DNA of 23,321 nt from Rhodoferax sp. UBA6134. GTDB taxonomy: Bacteria > Pseudomonadota > Gammaproteobacteria > Burkholderiales > Burkholderiaceae_C. The first letter of the stretch is position 1; every line of letters begins with the position of its first letter. Positions 15,391 through 23,117 of this stretch are shown here, piece after piece. A program made the position numbers and the translations under genes. The stretch lies in the NCBI GenBank assembly GCA_002422455.1, contig DIVK01000038.1, positions 1-23,321 of the forward strand, in the 5' to 3' direction. Under the pieces are notes generated by a model. That model was given only the letters and a program-made list of their open reading frames with translations. It was not told where the DNA came from and did no database searches.

Positions 15391-15432
15391 GCGGGACAGA
15401 CCGCCGCGACACGCAGTGCGCCTGTTCTGTCC
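15391..15432. repeat. Inverted repeat after proA
   Basis: GGACAGA (15394-15400) and TCTGTCC (15426-15432) form a perfect 7-bp stem with a 25-nt loop. The left arm belongs to the 13-base repeat also found after lptE. No T-tract follows, so termination would need another mechanism. Confidence 0.4.
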
Positions 15433-15522
15433 TCAACTGAGCAGGCTCCTGCCTCCGGGGGTGGCGCCCCAAGATCCTAGAATACGCTCGGTTTTCCCAC
15501 TTCATTTATCCAGGAGGGTCGC

Positions 15523-16818
15523 ATGGTTCCACATCTTGTCACGGCGCTTACCGGCCCCATCAATGAACTTGAGCAGCGCGTGCTGGACTCCATGCCGGCC
15601 ATTGAGCGCTGGTTCCGCCTGGAATGGATGGAGCACACGCCGCCGTTCTACAGCTCGGTGGATGTTCGCAATGCCGGCTTCAAGCTGGCGCCCGTGGACA
15701 CCAATTTATTCCCCGTCGGCTGGAACAATCTCACGCTCGCCATGCTGCCTCTCGCCGTACAGGCGGCCATGGCCGCGATCGAAAAAATTTGTCCGGAGGC
15801 GCGCAATCTGTTGCTGATTCCCGAGAATCACGCCAGCAACACGTTTTACTTGTCGAGCGTGGCGCAATTGCGGCGCATTTTCCACATGGCAGGCATGAAC
15901 GTGCGCATCGGCTCGATTGACCCGGCCATCAAGAAAACAACCACCATCGAGTTGCCCAACGGCGAGAGCGTGACGCTGGAGCCGGTGATTCGCGGCCGGC
16001 GTCGTCTGGGGGTGAAGGATTTCGACCCCTGCACCATCCTGCTGAACAACGACCTGAGTGCCGGCGTGCCCGGCATTCTGGAGGATATTCATGAACAATA
16101 CCTTTTGCCGCCGCTGCATGCGGGCTGGTCAACGCGGCGCAAGAGCAATCATTTCAAGTGTTATGAAGAAGTCGCCAAACGGCTGGGCAAGTTGCTGGGG
16201 GTGGACCCCTGGTTGATTAACCCGATGTTCGAGAAGTGTGGTGAGGTCAACTTGGCGCGCGGTGTGGGCATGGAATGCCTGGGCACCAATGTTGACGCCC
16301 TGCTGGGAAAAATTCGCCGCAAGTACAAGGAATACGGCATCAAGGAAAAACCGTTCGTGGTCGTCAAGGCCGACAACAGTACTCACGGCATGGGCATTGT
16401 GACCGTGCGCGATGCGAAAGAGCTCGAAGGGCTCAGCCACAGCATGTACGGCGAAACGACCGGCGGCGGGGTTAATCCGCAGCCCCATGATCTTTTGATC
16501 CAGGAAGGTGTGCTGACCAAAGAGCGGATGAATGATGCTGTGGCCGAGCCGGTGGTCTACATGATGGATCGCTACGTGGTGGGCGGCTTTTACCGTGTGC
16601 ATGCAGGCCGTGGCGTCGATGAAAACCTCAATGTGCCGGGCGCAAGTTTCATACCCCTGGCGTTTGAACCCAGTACGCACCTGCCGCAGCCCGGCATCAA
16701 ACCTGGTGCCAGTGCCCCCAACCGTTTTTATATGTACGGCGTGGTCGGGCGCCTGGCCATGCTGGCCGCCAGCTACGAGCTGGAGGCCACCGATCCGGAT
16801 GCCGAAGTCTACGAATAA
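15523..16818 (+). CDS. gshA: Glutamate-cysteine ligase (betaproteobacterial/Acidithiobacillus type)
   Basis: 431 residues. The enzyme joins glutamate and cysteine with ATP, the first and usually limiting step of glutathione synthesis. The sequence matches, by recall, the family found in Burkholderiales and Acidithiobacillus, which differs from E. coli GshA. Typical stretches are FKLAPVDTNLFPVGWNN, PENHASNTFYL, the KADNSTHGMGIVTV segment and the NRFYMYGVVGRLAMLAASYE C-terminus. The ATG at 15523 has a strong site (CAGGAGGG) about six bases upstream. A TAGAAT at 15478-15483 could be a -10 box, but no convincing -35 precedes it. gshB, for the next pathway step, lies one gene downstream, supporting the call. 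Confidence 0.93.
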   Translation: MVPHLVTALTGPINELEQRVLDSMPAIERWFRLEWMEHTPPFYSSVDVRNAGFKLAPVDTNLFPVGWNNLTLAMLPLAVQAAMAAIEKICPEARNLLLIPENHASNTFYLSSVAQLRRIFHMAGMNVRIGSIDPAIKKTTTIELPNGESVTLEPVIRGRRRLGVKDFDPCTILLNNDLSAGVPGILEDIHEQYLLPPLHAGWSTRRKSNHFKCYEEVAKRLGKLLGVDPWLINPMFEKCGEVNLARGVGMECLGTNVDALLGKIRRKYKEYGIKEKPFVVVKADNSTHGMGIVTVRDAKELEGLSHSMYGETTGGGVNPQPHDLLIQEGVLTKERMNDAVAEPVVYMMDRYVVGGFYRVHAGRGVDENLNVPGASFIPLAFEPSTHLPQPGIKPGASAPNRFYMYGVVGRLAMLAASYELEATDPDAEVYE

Positions 16819-16856
16819 ATACCATGCAGTCTGCGAAAATTTCTGCGGGCGATGGT

Positions 16857-16897
16857 TGTTGCGGTGCAACATTTCCTGTGATTTGTTGAATCAGGAA
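16857..16897 (+). promoter_or_regulatory. Two tandem stem-loops in the gshA-kup gap
   Basis: TGTTGC and GCAACA (16857-16862, 16866-16871) form a perfect 6-bp dyad around GGT. It is followed by a 9-bp stem with a 2-nt bulge and TGTTG loop (16873-16883 with 16889-16897). No T-tract follows either. They may be RNA structures in the kup leader, an mRNA-processing or stabilising site, or (first dyad) a protein operator. Confidence 0.35.
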
Positions 16898-16935
16898 TCC
16901 GCTGCTCGAATGCAACGGCGTCAAGGAGGCGCAAA

Positions 16936-16986
16936 ATGGCGTTCCCAAATGAAATGGAACCCCGTATAAAGTTCGAGACGGGGTGA
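16936..16986 (+). CDS. Candidate 16-residue leader peptide upstream of kup
   Basis: The frame ATG (16936) to TGA (16984-16986) encodes MAFPNEMEPRIKFETG. It has a near-perfect ribosome site, AAGGAGG at 16923-16929, six bases before the ATG; this is better than the site of kup itself. The stop codon overlaps the kup ribosome site (GGGGTGA, 16980-16986) and lies 4 bp before the kup GTG. It is not in frame with kup. It does not resemble a known amino-acid attenuator peptide, since there is no run of one residue. The likely role is to bring ribosomes through the hairpin at 16959-16984 and so switch on kup translation (inference). An alternative is the remains of a once longer kup N-terminus. Confidence 0.45.
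   Translation: MAFPNEMEPRIKFETG
16959..16984 (+). promoter_or_regulatory. Hairpin sequestering the kup ribosome-binding site
   Basis: ACCCCGT (16959-16965) pairs perfectly with ACGGGGT (16978-16984) across a 12-nt loop. The right arm contains most of the only good ribosome site for kup (GGGGTGA). The left arm lies inside the 16-codon upstream frame, so a translating ribosome would melt the stem. Confidence 0.5.
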
Positions 16987-16990
16987 ACTT

Positions 16991-18859
16991 GTGTCAGCAT
17001 CCAAATCGTCTCTCATGGCGCTCACACTGGGCGCCGTCGGTGTTGTCTACGGCGACATCGGTACCAGTGTCCTGTACGCGGTCAAAGAAGTGTTTGGCTC
17101 CGGCCATGTCCCCTTCACCCCAGCCAATGTGTATGGCATTTTGTCGATCTTCTTCTGGACTTTGACGATCATTGTCTCGCTCAAGTACGTGGCGCTGGTG
17201 CTGCGCGCGGACAATAACGGCGAGGGGGGGTTGGTCGCCATGCTGGCGCTGGCCTCGCAGTCGGTCAAGGACCGGCCCGCGTTGCGGCGCGTGTTGCTGC
17301 TGATCGGTATTTTTGGAACCTGTCTGTTTTATGGTGACGGCGTGATCACGCCGGCCATCTCCGTGCTGTCGGCGGTGGAGGGCCTGGAGGTGATCTCGCC
17401 GGCCTTCAAAAAGTACGTGATGCCGCTGACCTTGGTCATCCTGTTTGGCCTGTTTGCGGTGCAAAAGCATGGCACGGCAGGCATCGGCAAGTTCTTTGGG
17501 CCGATCACGCTGCTGTGGTTTGCCACCCTTGCCGTGCTGGGCGTTTCGCATATCGTCAACAACCCGGCCATCTTGTGGGCGCTCAGCCCGCACTACGCGC
17601 TGGGCTTCATGTTCCACAACCCTGGCATCACCTTCATCCTGCTGGGCGCGGTAGTCTTGTGCGTGACGGGGGCCGAGGCGCTGTATGCTGACCTGGGCCA
17701 TTTCGGCAAGAAGCCGATCCGGCTGGCCTGGTTTTCGGTCGTCATGCCGGCGCTCACGCTGAACTACTTCGGGCAGGGCGCGCTGCTTTTGAAGAACCCG
17801 GAGGCGGTGAAGAACCCGTTTTACCTGATGGCGCCCGACTGGGCTTTGCTGCCACTGGTGGGCCTGGCCACCGTGGCCACGGTAATCGCCTCGCAGGCGC
17901 TGATCACGGGCGCCTTCAGTGTCACCAAACAGGTGATCCAGATGGGCTACCTGCCGCGCCTTCAGGTGCAACACACCAGCGTCAAGGAAGCCGGCCAGAT
18001 TTACATGCCTTTTGTCAACTGGGGCCTGTTTGTGGCCATCGTGCTGGCGGTCGTAATGTTTCGCTCATCGAGCAACCTGGCGGCGGCCTATGGCTTGGCC
18101 GTGACGCTGGACATGCTGATCACGACCGTACTGACCTTCTTTGTGGTCCGCTACAGCTGGAAATACCCCCTGTGGCTGTGCGTCGGGGCCACCGGTTTTT
18201 TCTTCCTGGTGGACCTGGCCTTCTTTGGCTCCAACCTGCTCAAGTTGTTTAATGGCGGCTGGTTCCCGCTCTTGATCGGGGGCATCATTTTCAGCCTCAT
18301 GGTGACCTGGAAAGACGGCCGGCGTCTGATGACCGAAAAGCTGCAGTCCGATGCGATTGACCTGCCCAGCTTCCTGGAGGCCGTGTTTGTCACCCCGCCG
18401 CTGCGGGTGGAAGGTACGGCGGTGTTCCTCACGGCCGAGCCTGGCACGGTACCCAATGCCTTGCTGCATAACCTCAAGCACAACAAGGTACTGCATGCCA
18501 ACAATCTGTTTGTCACGGTGCGCAACCACGAGGTGCCCTGGATCGGCCTGGCCAAGCGCCTGACGATTGAATCCCTGGGGCACGACTGCTGGCAGGTGAT
18601 CGTGAACTACGGTTTCAAGAATGATCCCGACCTGCCCCGCGCGCTGCAGCAGATCAAGGGGCGCGGCTGCGAACTCGACCCCATGACCACCAGCTACTTC
18701 CTCTCGCGCGACATCGTGGTACCGAGCATCGGCAGCGGCATGGCGCCGTGGCGTGAAAAGCTGTTTTCGCAGATGCACCACAATGCCAGTGCGGCCGCCG
18801 AGTTTCTGAATCTGCCCAACAACTCGGTGGTGGAACTGGGCTCGAAGATCGAAATATGA
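16991..18859 (+). CDS. kup: Low-affinity potassium uptake protein Kup
   Basis: 622 residues, the same length as E. coli Kup (TrkD). Kup is a constitutive K+/H+ symporter of the inner membrane. The N-terminal family signature is LGAVGVVYGDIGTSVLYAVKEVF, with the acidic and Gly residues lining the path. About 12 hydrophobic segments follow up to residue ~440, then a hydrophilic cytoplasmic domain (about 440-622) with PNALLHNLKHNKVLHANNLFVTVRN, typical for the family. The GTG at 16991 is chosen because it gives the standard N-terminus (MSASKSSLMALTLG). An internal ATG at 17015 lacks a ribosome site. A short upstream frame and hairpin suggest translational control. The stop overlaps the gshB start by 4 bp, so K+ uptake and glutathione synthesis are translationally coupled here. 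Confidence 0.95.
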   Translation: MSASKSSLMALTLGAVGVVYGDIGTSVLYAVKEVFGSGHVPFTPANVYGILSIFFWTLTIIVSLKYVALVLRADNNGEGGLVAMLALASQSVKDRPALRRVLLLIGIFGTCLFYGDGVITPAISVLSAVEGLEVISPAFKKYVMPLTLVILFGLFAVQKHGTAGIGKFFGPITLLWFATLAVLGVSHIVNNPAILWALSPHYALGFMFHNPGITFILLGAVVLCVTGAEALYADLGHFGKKPIRLAWFSVVMPALTLNYFGQGALLLKNPEAVKNPFYLMAPDWALLPLVGLATVATVIASQALITGAFSVTKQVIQMGYLPRLQVQHTSVKEAGQIYMPFVNWGLFVAIVLAVVMFRSSSNLAAAYGLAVTLDMLITTVLTFFVVRYSWKYPLWLCVGATGFFFLVDLAFFGSNLLKLFNGGWFPLLIGGIIFSLMVTWKDGRRLMTEKLQSDAIDLPSFLEAVFVTPPLRVEGTAVFLTAEPGTVPNALLHNLKHNKVLHANNLFVTVRNHEVPWIGLAKRLTIESLGHDCWQVIVNYGFKNDPDLPRALQQIKGRGCELDPMTTSYFLSRDIVVPSIGSGMAPWREKLFSQMHHNASAAAEFLNLPNNSVVELGSKIEI

Positions 18860-19803
18860 ACCTTCTTTTTGTGGCTGATCCGCTCGAATCCTTCAAGGTT
18901 TTCAAGGACACCACCTTTGCCATGATGCGCGAGGCGCAACGGCGTGGTCATTTTGTGGCCACCTGCGAGCCGCAGGATGTGATGTGGCAGCGCGGGGCAA
19001 GGGTCACAGCGCATGTGCGCGATATCGTGCTCACCGGGCGGCCCGATGCGTGGTTCGGGGTCCGGCAGGCGCGCACCGTGGCGCTGACAGATTTCGATGC
19101 CATCGTGATGCGCAAGGACCCTCCGTTTGACAGTGAATACTTCTACGCCACGCACCTGCTGGCGCAGGCAGAGCGCGATGGCGCGCGGGTGTTCAACAAG
19201 CCAGGCGCGCTGCGCGACCATCCGGAAAAGCTCGCCATCATGGAGTTCCCGCAGTTCATCGGCCCTACGCTGGTCACGCGCGACGAGGTTGACATCAAGC
19301 GCTTTCATGTTGAACACGGCGACATCATCCTCAAGCCGCTTGACGGCATGGGTGGCATGGGTATCTTCCGCGTCGGGCCCGATGGCCTGAACCTGGGCGC
19401 CATCATCGAGACGCTGAACCGCCACGGCGCGCAGAGCCTGATGGTGCAGAAGTTTTTGCCCGAGATCGTGGATGGCGACAAGCGCATCCTGGTGATAGGC
19501 GGCAAGCCGGTGCCCTACTGTCTGGCGCGCATTCCGCAAGGGGGCGAAGTGCGCGGCAACCTGGCTGCCGGCGGCAAGGGGGTGGCGCAGCCCCTGAGTG
19601 AGCGCGACCGTTTGATTGCCGAGTCCATAGGGCCTATTCTTCATGGGCGGGGCTTGCTGCTGATCGGGCTGGACGTGATTGGCGACAGCCTGACCGAGAT
19701 CAACGTCACCAGTCCGACCTGTTTCCAGGAAATCTTTGACCAGACCGGATTTGACGTGGCCGCCATGTTCATGGATGCGCTGGAGCGGGCCGTCAGGGGC
19801 TGA
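18856..19803 (+). CDS. gshB: Glutathione synthetase
   Basis: 315 residues (E. coli GshB 316). It adds glycine to gamma-glutamylcysteine using ATP, finishing glutathione synthesis. The family motif MRKDPPFD is at 85-92. The ATP-grasp glycine loop KPLDGMGGMGIF starts at Lys160. The metal and substrate end motif EINVTSPT is at 281-288. The ATG overlaps the kup stop (ATGA). After gshB, many Burkholderiales carry PTS genes (by recall), but here a minus-strand exporter gene converges, with only 33 bp between the stops. A small hairpin (GGCTG/CAGCC at 19829-19842) there lacks a T-tract, so no clear terminator for this operon is visible. Confidence 0.96.
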   Translation: MNLLFVADPLESFKVFKDTTFAMMREAQRRGHFVATCEPQDVMWQRGARVTAHVRDIVLTGRPDAWFGVRQARTVALTDFDAIVMRKDPPFDSEYFYATHLLAQAERDGARVFNKPGALRDHPEKLAIMEFPQFIGPTLVTRDEVDIKRFHVEHGDIILKPLDGMGGMGIFRVGPDGLNLGAIIETLNRHGAQSLMVQKFLPEIVDGDKRILVIGGKPVPYCLARIPQGGEVRGNLAAGGKGVAQPLSERDRLIAESIGPILHGRGLLLIGLDVIGDSLTEINVTSPTCFQEIFDQTGFDVAAMFMDALERAVRG

Positions 19804-19836
19804 ACCGGTGTTCCAGCGTATGCACCGAGGCTGCCG

Positions 19837-21315
19837 TCAGCCAGCCTTGCCGTGTGGTGGATCGGGGCGCAATTGCCATGCCGCCACCAGCGCCAGTGCA
19901 CACAGTGTCGCCAGCAGGGCAAACGATTCATTGAACGCGGCCAGCCGTGCCGGGCTGCTGGTGGGGTTGGATAGCGAGTCACCATGGGCGGCCAGCCGCC
20001 ATTCCAGCACGATGCCGCAGACGCTGACCCCGACCGCGCCGCCCAGTGTGCGTAAAAAGTTGATGGCGCTCGACCCCTGCGGGATCAGGTCTTTGTGCAA
20101 TCCGCGCATGGAGCCTGAATTGAGCGATGGCAGGATGAATCCCAGGCCAATGCGGCCCAGAATGGCCCAAGCCACCAGCATCCAGAGACTGCTGGTCGGG
20201 TCGACGGTTCTCATCAGGATAAATGACAGCGCCAGCAGGGCCAGCCCAATACTGACCAGTTGGTGGGTCGGATGCCGGTCGGCCAGCCGTCCGGCTACCG
20301 GCATGGTGGCGGCCAGCACCAGCCCGGCGGGTAAAAAAATGGTGCCGACATGCGACGCCGACAGCGCCAGCCCGCGCTGCATGTACACCGGCAGCAGGTA
20401 AGTTGAGCCGAACAGTGCCATGCCGTAGATGAAGGCGACGATGCTGCCCATGGCAAACGCCCGGTGGTCATAAAGCGTCAGATTCATCAGGGGCGCATCG
20501 CCCCCTTGCGCCATCACGCGGCCCAGACGTTTTTGCCATGCGACAAAGCCGGTCAAAGCGAAGACGGCGCCTGCCAGCAAGAGCATGGCGGGGGCGCTCG
20601 GGCCGGCCTGCAACTGCACCAGGCCATTGAGCAGGCACAGGGTGCCCGCACAGGCCAGCAGCAGGCCGGGCCAGTCCAGTTTGCCGCCAGGGCGCGCGGC
20701 GGACGTGTTGCCGGGGGCCGTGGTCGGTACGAAGCGTTGCGCCATCCAGAGCGAAACCAGGCAAAAAGGTACTGCCATGAAGAAGATGGAGCGCCAGCCA
20801 AACCAGTCCACCAGTAGTCCGCCGACACTCGGTCCGATCGCTGGCGCCAGCACCACGCCCATGCCAAAAATGCCGCTCGCACGTCCCTGCTCATGTGGCC
20901 CGAAAACGCGCAGGATGATGATGGCGGGGATGGGTTGCACCACGCCGGCGGCCAGCCCCTCAGCCACCCGCGCGGCCAGCACCAGCGTGAAATCGTTGGC
21001 CAGACCGCCAACGACGCTGCCGGCCAGCAGTATCCACATCGCACCGGCGTAGGTACGCCGGTAGCCGTGGCGCGCCAACAACCACGGGGTGGTGAGCAGG
21101 GACGCGGTCATGGCGATCATGAAGCCGGAGGCGACCCATTGGGCGCGTTCCTGCCCCAGCACGAAGTGCTGACTCATGGCCGGCACCGCCACGTTGATGA
21201 TCGTGGATGACATCATGGCGGCCATGGCGCCGACCATCACCGACAACAGCAAAAGCCAGCGGTAACGCGGTCCGTAATGCGCCTGCAGTTCTGACAGCGT
21301 GGCGGGGCGTGTCAC
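19837..21315 (-). CDS. MFS exporter of the DHA2 (EmrB/QacA, 14-TM) family
   Basis: 492 residues with about 14 hydrophobic segments, the size and layout of DHA2 drug:proton antiporters. TM1 carries VMVGAMAAMMSSTIINVAVP (about 26-45), matching the motif D1 region of the 14-TM family. Motif C appears as VVLAPAIGPSVGG (154-166), followed by DWFGWRSIFF, which is diagnostic for EmrB/QacA relatives. Motif A is degenerate (LLARHGYRRTYAGA). Substrate cannot be told from sequence. No membrane-fusion (EmrA-like) gene or regulator is adjacent, so it may work alone. The start is GTG at 21315, supported by a sensible hydrophilic N-terminus before TM1, with a weak ribosome site. It is an apparent single-gene unit read against its neighbours. 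Confidence 0.9.
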   Translation of the reverse strand: MTRPATLSELQAHYGPRYRWLLLLSVMVGAMAAMMSSTIINVAVPAMSQHFVLGQERAQWVASGFMIAMTASLLTTPWLLARHGYRRTYAGAMWILLAGSVVGGLANDFTLVLAARVAEGLAAGVVQPIPAIIILRVFGPHEQGRASGIFGMGVVLAPAIGPSVGGLLVDWFGWRSIFFMAVPFCLVSLWMAQRFVPTTAPGNTSAARPGGKLDWPGLLLACAGTLCLLNGLVQLQAGPSAPAMLLLAGAVFALTGFVAWQKRLGRVMAQGGDAPLMNLTLYDHRAFAMGSIVAFIYGMALFGSTYLLPVYMQRGLALSASHVGTIFLPAGLVLAATMPVAGRLADRHPTHQLVSIGLALLALSFILMRTVDPTSSLWMLVAWAILGRIGLGFILPSLNSGSMRGLHKDLIPQGSSAINFLRTLGGAVGVSVCGIVLEWRLAAHGDSLSNPTSSPARLAAFNESFALLATLCALALVAAWQLRPDPPHGKAG

Positions 21316-21635
21316 GCCGGGTTCACAAACAGGTTTTGGTTCACGGGGTGCAACCGGGGGGCCGGTTCCTTTTTTTGTTTAGTGGCAGGCCTTTGGCGTA
21401 TTTCACATGGCTGTCCGGTATGATTTTTTGTAATGATTTGTGACGAATAACAAGCATAATGAAACCGTTGGCGCGGACGTCGTCTTGCCCACACGAATCG
21501 ACACCGGCAGGTGCGGGGCACGGGGGTGCGTGCGCATGCGCGTGCTGCGGCTCGTTCTGGCGGCTGTGATTTTGCCGATTTTTTCGGCGGTTGGCCAATT
21601 TGGCGGGAGTGTGATAACTGCGACAGGGGGTATTC
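21316..21635. other. 320-bp divergent intergenic region (MFS gene / FimV-like gene)
   Basis: Both flanking genes read outwards, so promoters for each must lie here. I could not find a well-spaced -35/-10 pair. TATGAT (21419-21424) and CATAAT (21455-21460) are -10-like on the plus strand in a short AT-rich patch (about 21421-21462). A rightward terminator-like hairpin lies at 21352-21376. A 36-codon frame (21536-21646, beginning MRVLRLVLAAVILP) is hydrophobic and overlaps the start of the next gene. It has no clear ribosome site and is only a weak candidate. Confidence 0.4.
21352..21376 (+). terminator. Rightward terminator-like hairpin upstream of the MFS gene
   Basis: AACCGG (21352-21357) pairs with CCGGTT (21362-21367) around a GGGG loop. 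CC and seven Ts (21370-21376) follow. No plus-strand gene ends nearby; the last is gshB, 1.55 kb upstream across the MFS gene. It could end read-through from gshB or act on a local transcript. The stem is short, so strength is uncertain. Confidence 0.45.
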
Positions 21636-23117
21636 TTGAAAAATAAAGCCAAAATCATCGGTGTCATGGTATTTTGTGTGGCAATTGGCAGCGAGGCGCT
21701 GACGCTGGGTGGTATTCGTGGTGCTGCGCTGATTGGCCGGCCCCTGGACGTGTCGGTACCGGTTCAGGTGGACGTAGGGGAGGATGCTTCATCTTTGTGC
21801 TTTGACGCTGAAGTATTCCATGCCGATACGCGTCAGGAGTCCAGTCGCGTGCGTGTCGTCACCGAAACGGCGGCGCAGGCACAAATGGCCAACGTGCGAA
21901 TCCTGTCCGCGGCAGTCATTGACGAGCCGGTTGTCACGGTCTACTTGCGCACGGGATGCGGTCAGAAAACAACACGCCGCTATGTTCTTTTGGCGGACAT
22001 TCCCAGCGAAGTTGCAATGCCAGTCGCATTCTCACCTCTTGCATCGTCTGCGTCGCAGGCCGCTCCCGCGGCGTCGCCCCAGGTCGACTTGTCCACTGCC
22101 AGGCCTGCACCGGTTGTTGGCGAGAAGACGTCTCGGGCGCCCCGTCCCGCAGCAAGGCGGCGGATTGACAGCAAACGTCCGGAAGCGAAGGCAACCGTAG
22201 TTCCCGTCAATGGGACATCGGCCGGAGAAGGCGCCCAGGCTGCACGGTCTGCGGGCCGCTCCCGCTTAAAGCTCGACACCCTGGAGTCGCTCGCCAGTCC
22301 GATTGCATTCCCGCCGTCTGCCGCGCCGTCCGCACCGGTCACAGACACTTTGCATGAGATGCGCAGAATTCAGTCGCTGGAAGGGGAGGTGAAGGCCTTG
22401 CTTGCCTTGGCGGCGAAGAATGAAGCCAGCCTTGCGGACTTGAGAGCCCGGTTGCAAAAGACGGAAGCCGAACGTTTTCCCGATGGACTGGTTTATGGAT
22501 TGGCCGCTTTGCTGCTGGCCAGTCTGGCGCTGGCGGCTGTGCTTTGGTACCGCCAGCGGCATGCCCGGGCCGGTGGCGAGGAGTGGTGGAGCGGCTCCAT
22601 CATCCCGCCTGAGCATGGTTCGGGGGCGGCTGGCATGCAGACCGGGGTGCGGCCATCGAACAAAGCCTACCCGGCGGCAACGCCGGACGCGGGAAACTCC
22701 GTCCAGGACTCCAACCCGTCATCCGACGTCGATGTCAGCATGATAGAAATGAGCGAGTCGCGTTTTAACAACTTCCTGCAAGCAGGTGCGACTCACAACG
22801 CGGTTCGCGGGCCGTCGCCATCCGCATCCATTCCCGTCCGGCCGGCCAGCGTGCCAGCCGGTGTATCTTTGGAGGCGGTGCGTCCTTCCCGCGCGCTGGA
22901 CCTGGACTTGTCGACGGTGGGAGCGCAGAGGCGGCCGGCCTCTGATCCTGCGCCGGCTGCGGACGATGACGTTCCCCTGCCGATGCCGGTTGCTCCCCGT
23001 CTTGATGAACCGTCCGTGACCGCTGAAACGTCAGGCGGCCGCGGCAATCTGATTGATTTTGATACAGCCCTGCCAGATCTGGCACAGGTGACGCCGGCTG
23101 ACAAGAAGCCAGAGTAG
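21636..23117 (+). CDS. FimV-like single-pass membrane protein
   Basis: 493 residues. A signal-like hydrophobic start (1-22) precedes a beta-rich domain opening with LTLGGIRGAALIGRPLDVSVPVQ (22-44). This resembles the N-terminal domain of FimV/HubP polar and type IV pilus proteins. Cys55 and Cys108 in this periplasmic part could form a disulfide. Then come a Pro/Ala/Ser-rich linker (about 130-230), a predicted coiled coil (about 239-278, MRRIQSLEGEVKALLALAA), one membrane helix (about 284-304) and a low-complexity cytoplasmic tail ending in LIDFDTALPDL. No LysM domain or C-terminal TPR is visible, unlike full FimV, so the function is unproven. The TTG at 21636 is chosen because AGGGGG lies five bases upstream; the next ATG (21666) would destroy the signal segment. 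Confidence 0.72.
   Translation: MKNKAKIIGVMVFCVAIGSEALTLGGIRGAALIGRPLDVSVPVQVDVGEDASSLCFDAEVFHADTRQESSRVRVVTETAAQAQMANVRILSAAVIDEPVVTVYLRTGCGQKTTRRYVLLADIPSEVAMPVAFSPLASSASQAAPAASPQVDLSTARPAPVVGEKTSRAPRPAARRRIDSKRPEAKATVVPVNGTSAGEGAQAARSAGRSRLKLDTLESLASPIAFPPSAAPSAPVTDTLHEMRRIQSLEGEVKALLALAAKNEASLADLRARLQKTEAERFPDGLVYGLAALLLASLALAAVLWYRQRHARAGGEEWWSGSIIPPEHGSGAAGMQTGVRPSNKAYPAATPDAGNSVQDSNPSSDVDVSMIEMSESRFNNFLQAGATHNAVRGPSPSASIPVRPASVPAGVSLEAVRPSRALDLDLSTVGAQRRPASDPAPAADDDVPLPMPVAPRLDEPSVTAETSGGRGNLIDFDTALPDLAQVTPADKKPE

Noticed and set aside
19829..19842. Hairpin between gshB and the MFS gene as a terminator
   Set aside because: The stem is only 5 bp, there is no T-tract on either side, and it overlaps the end of the MFS gene.
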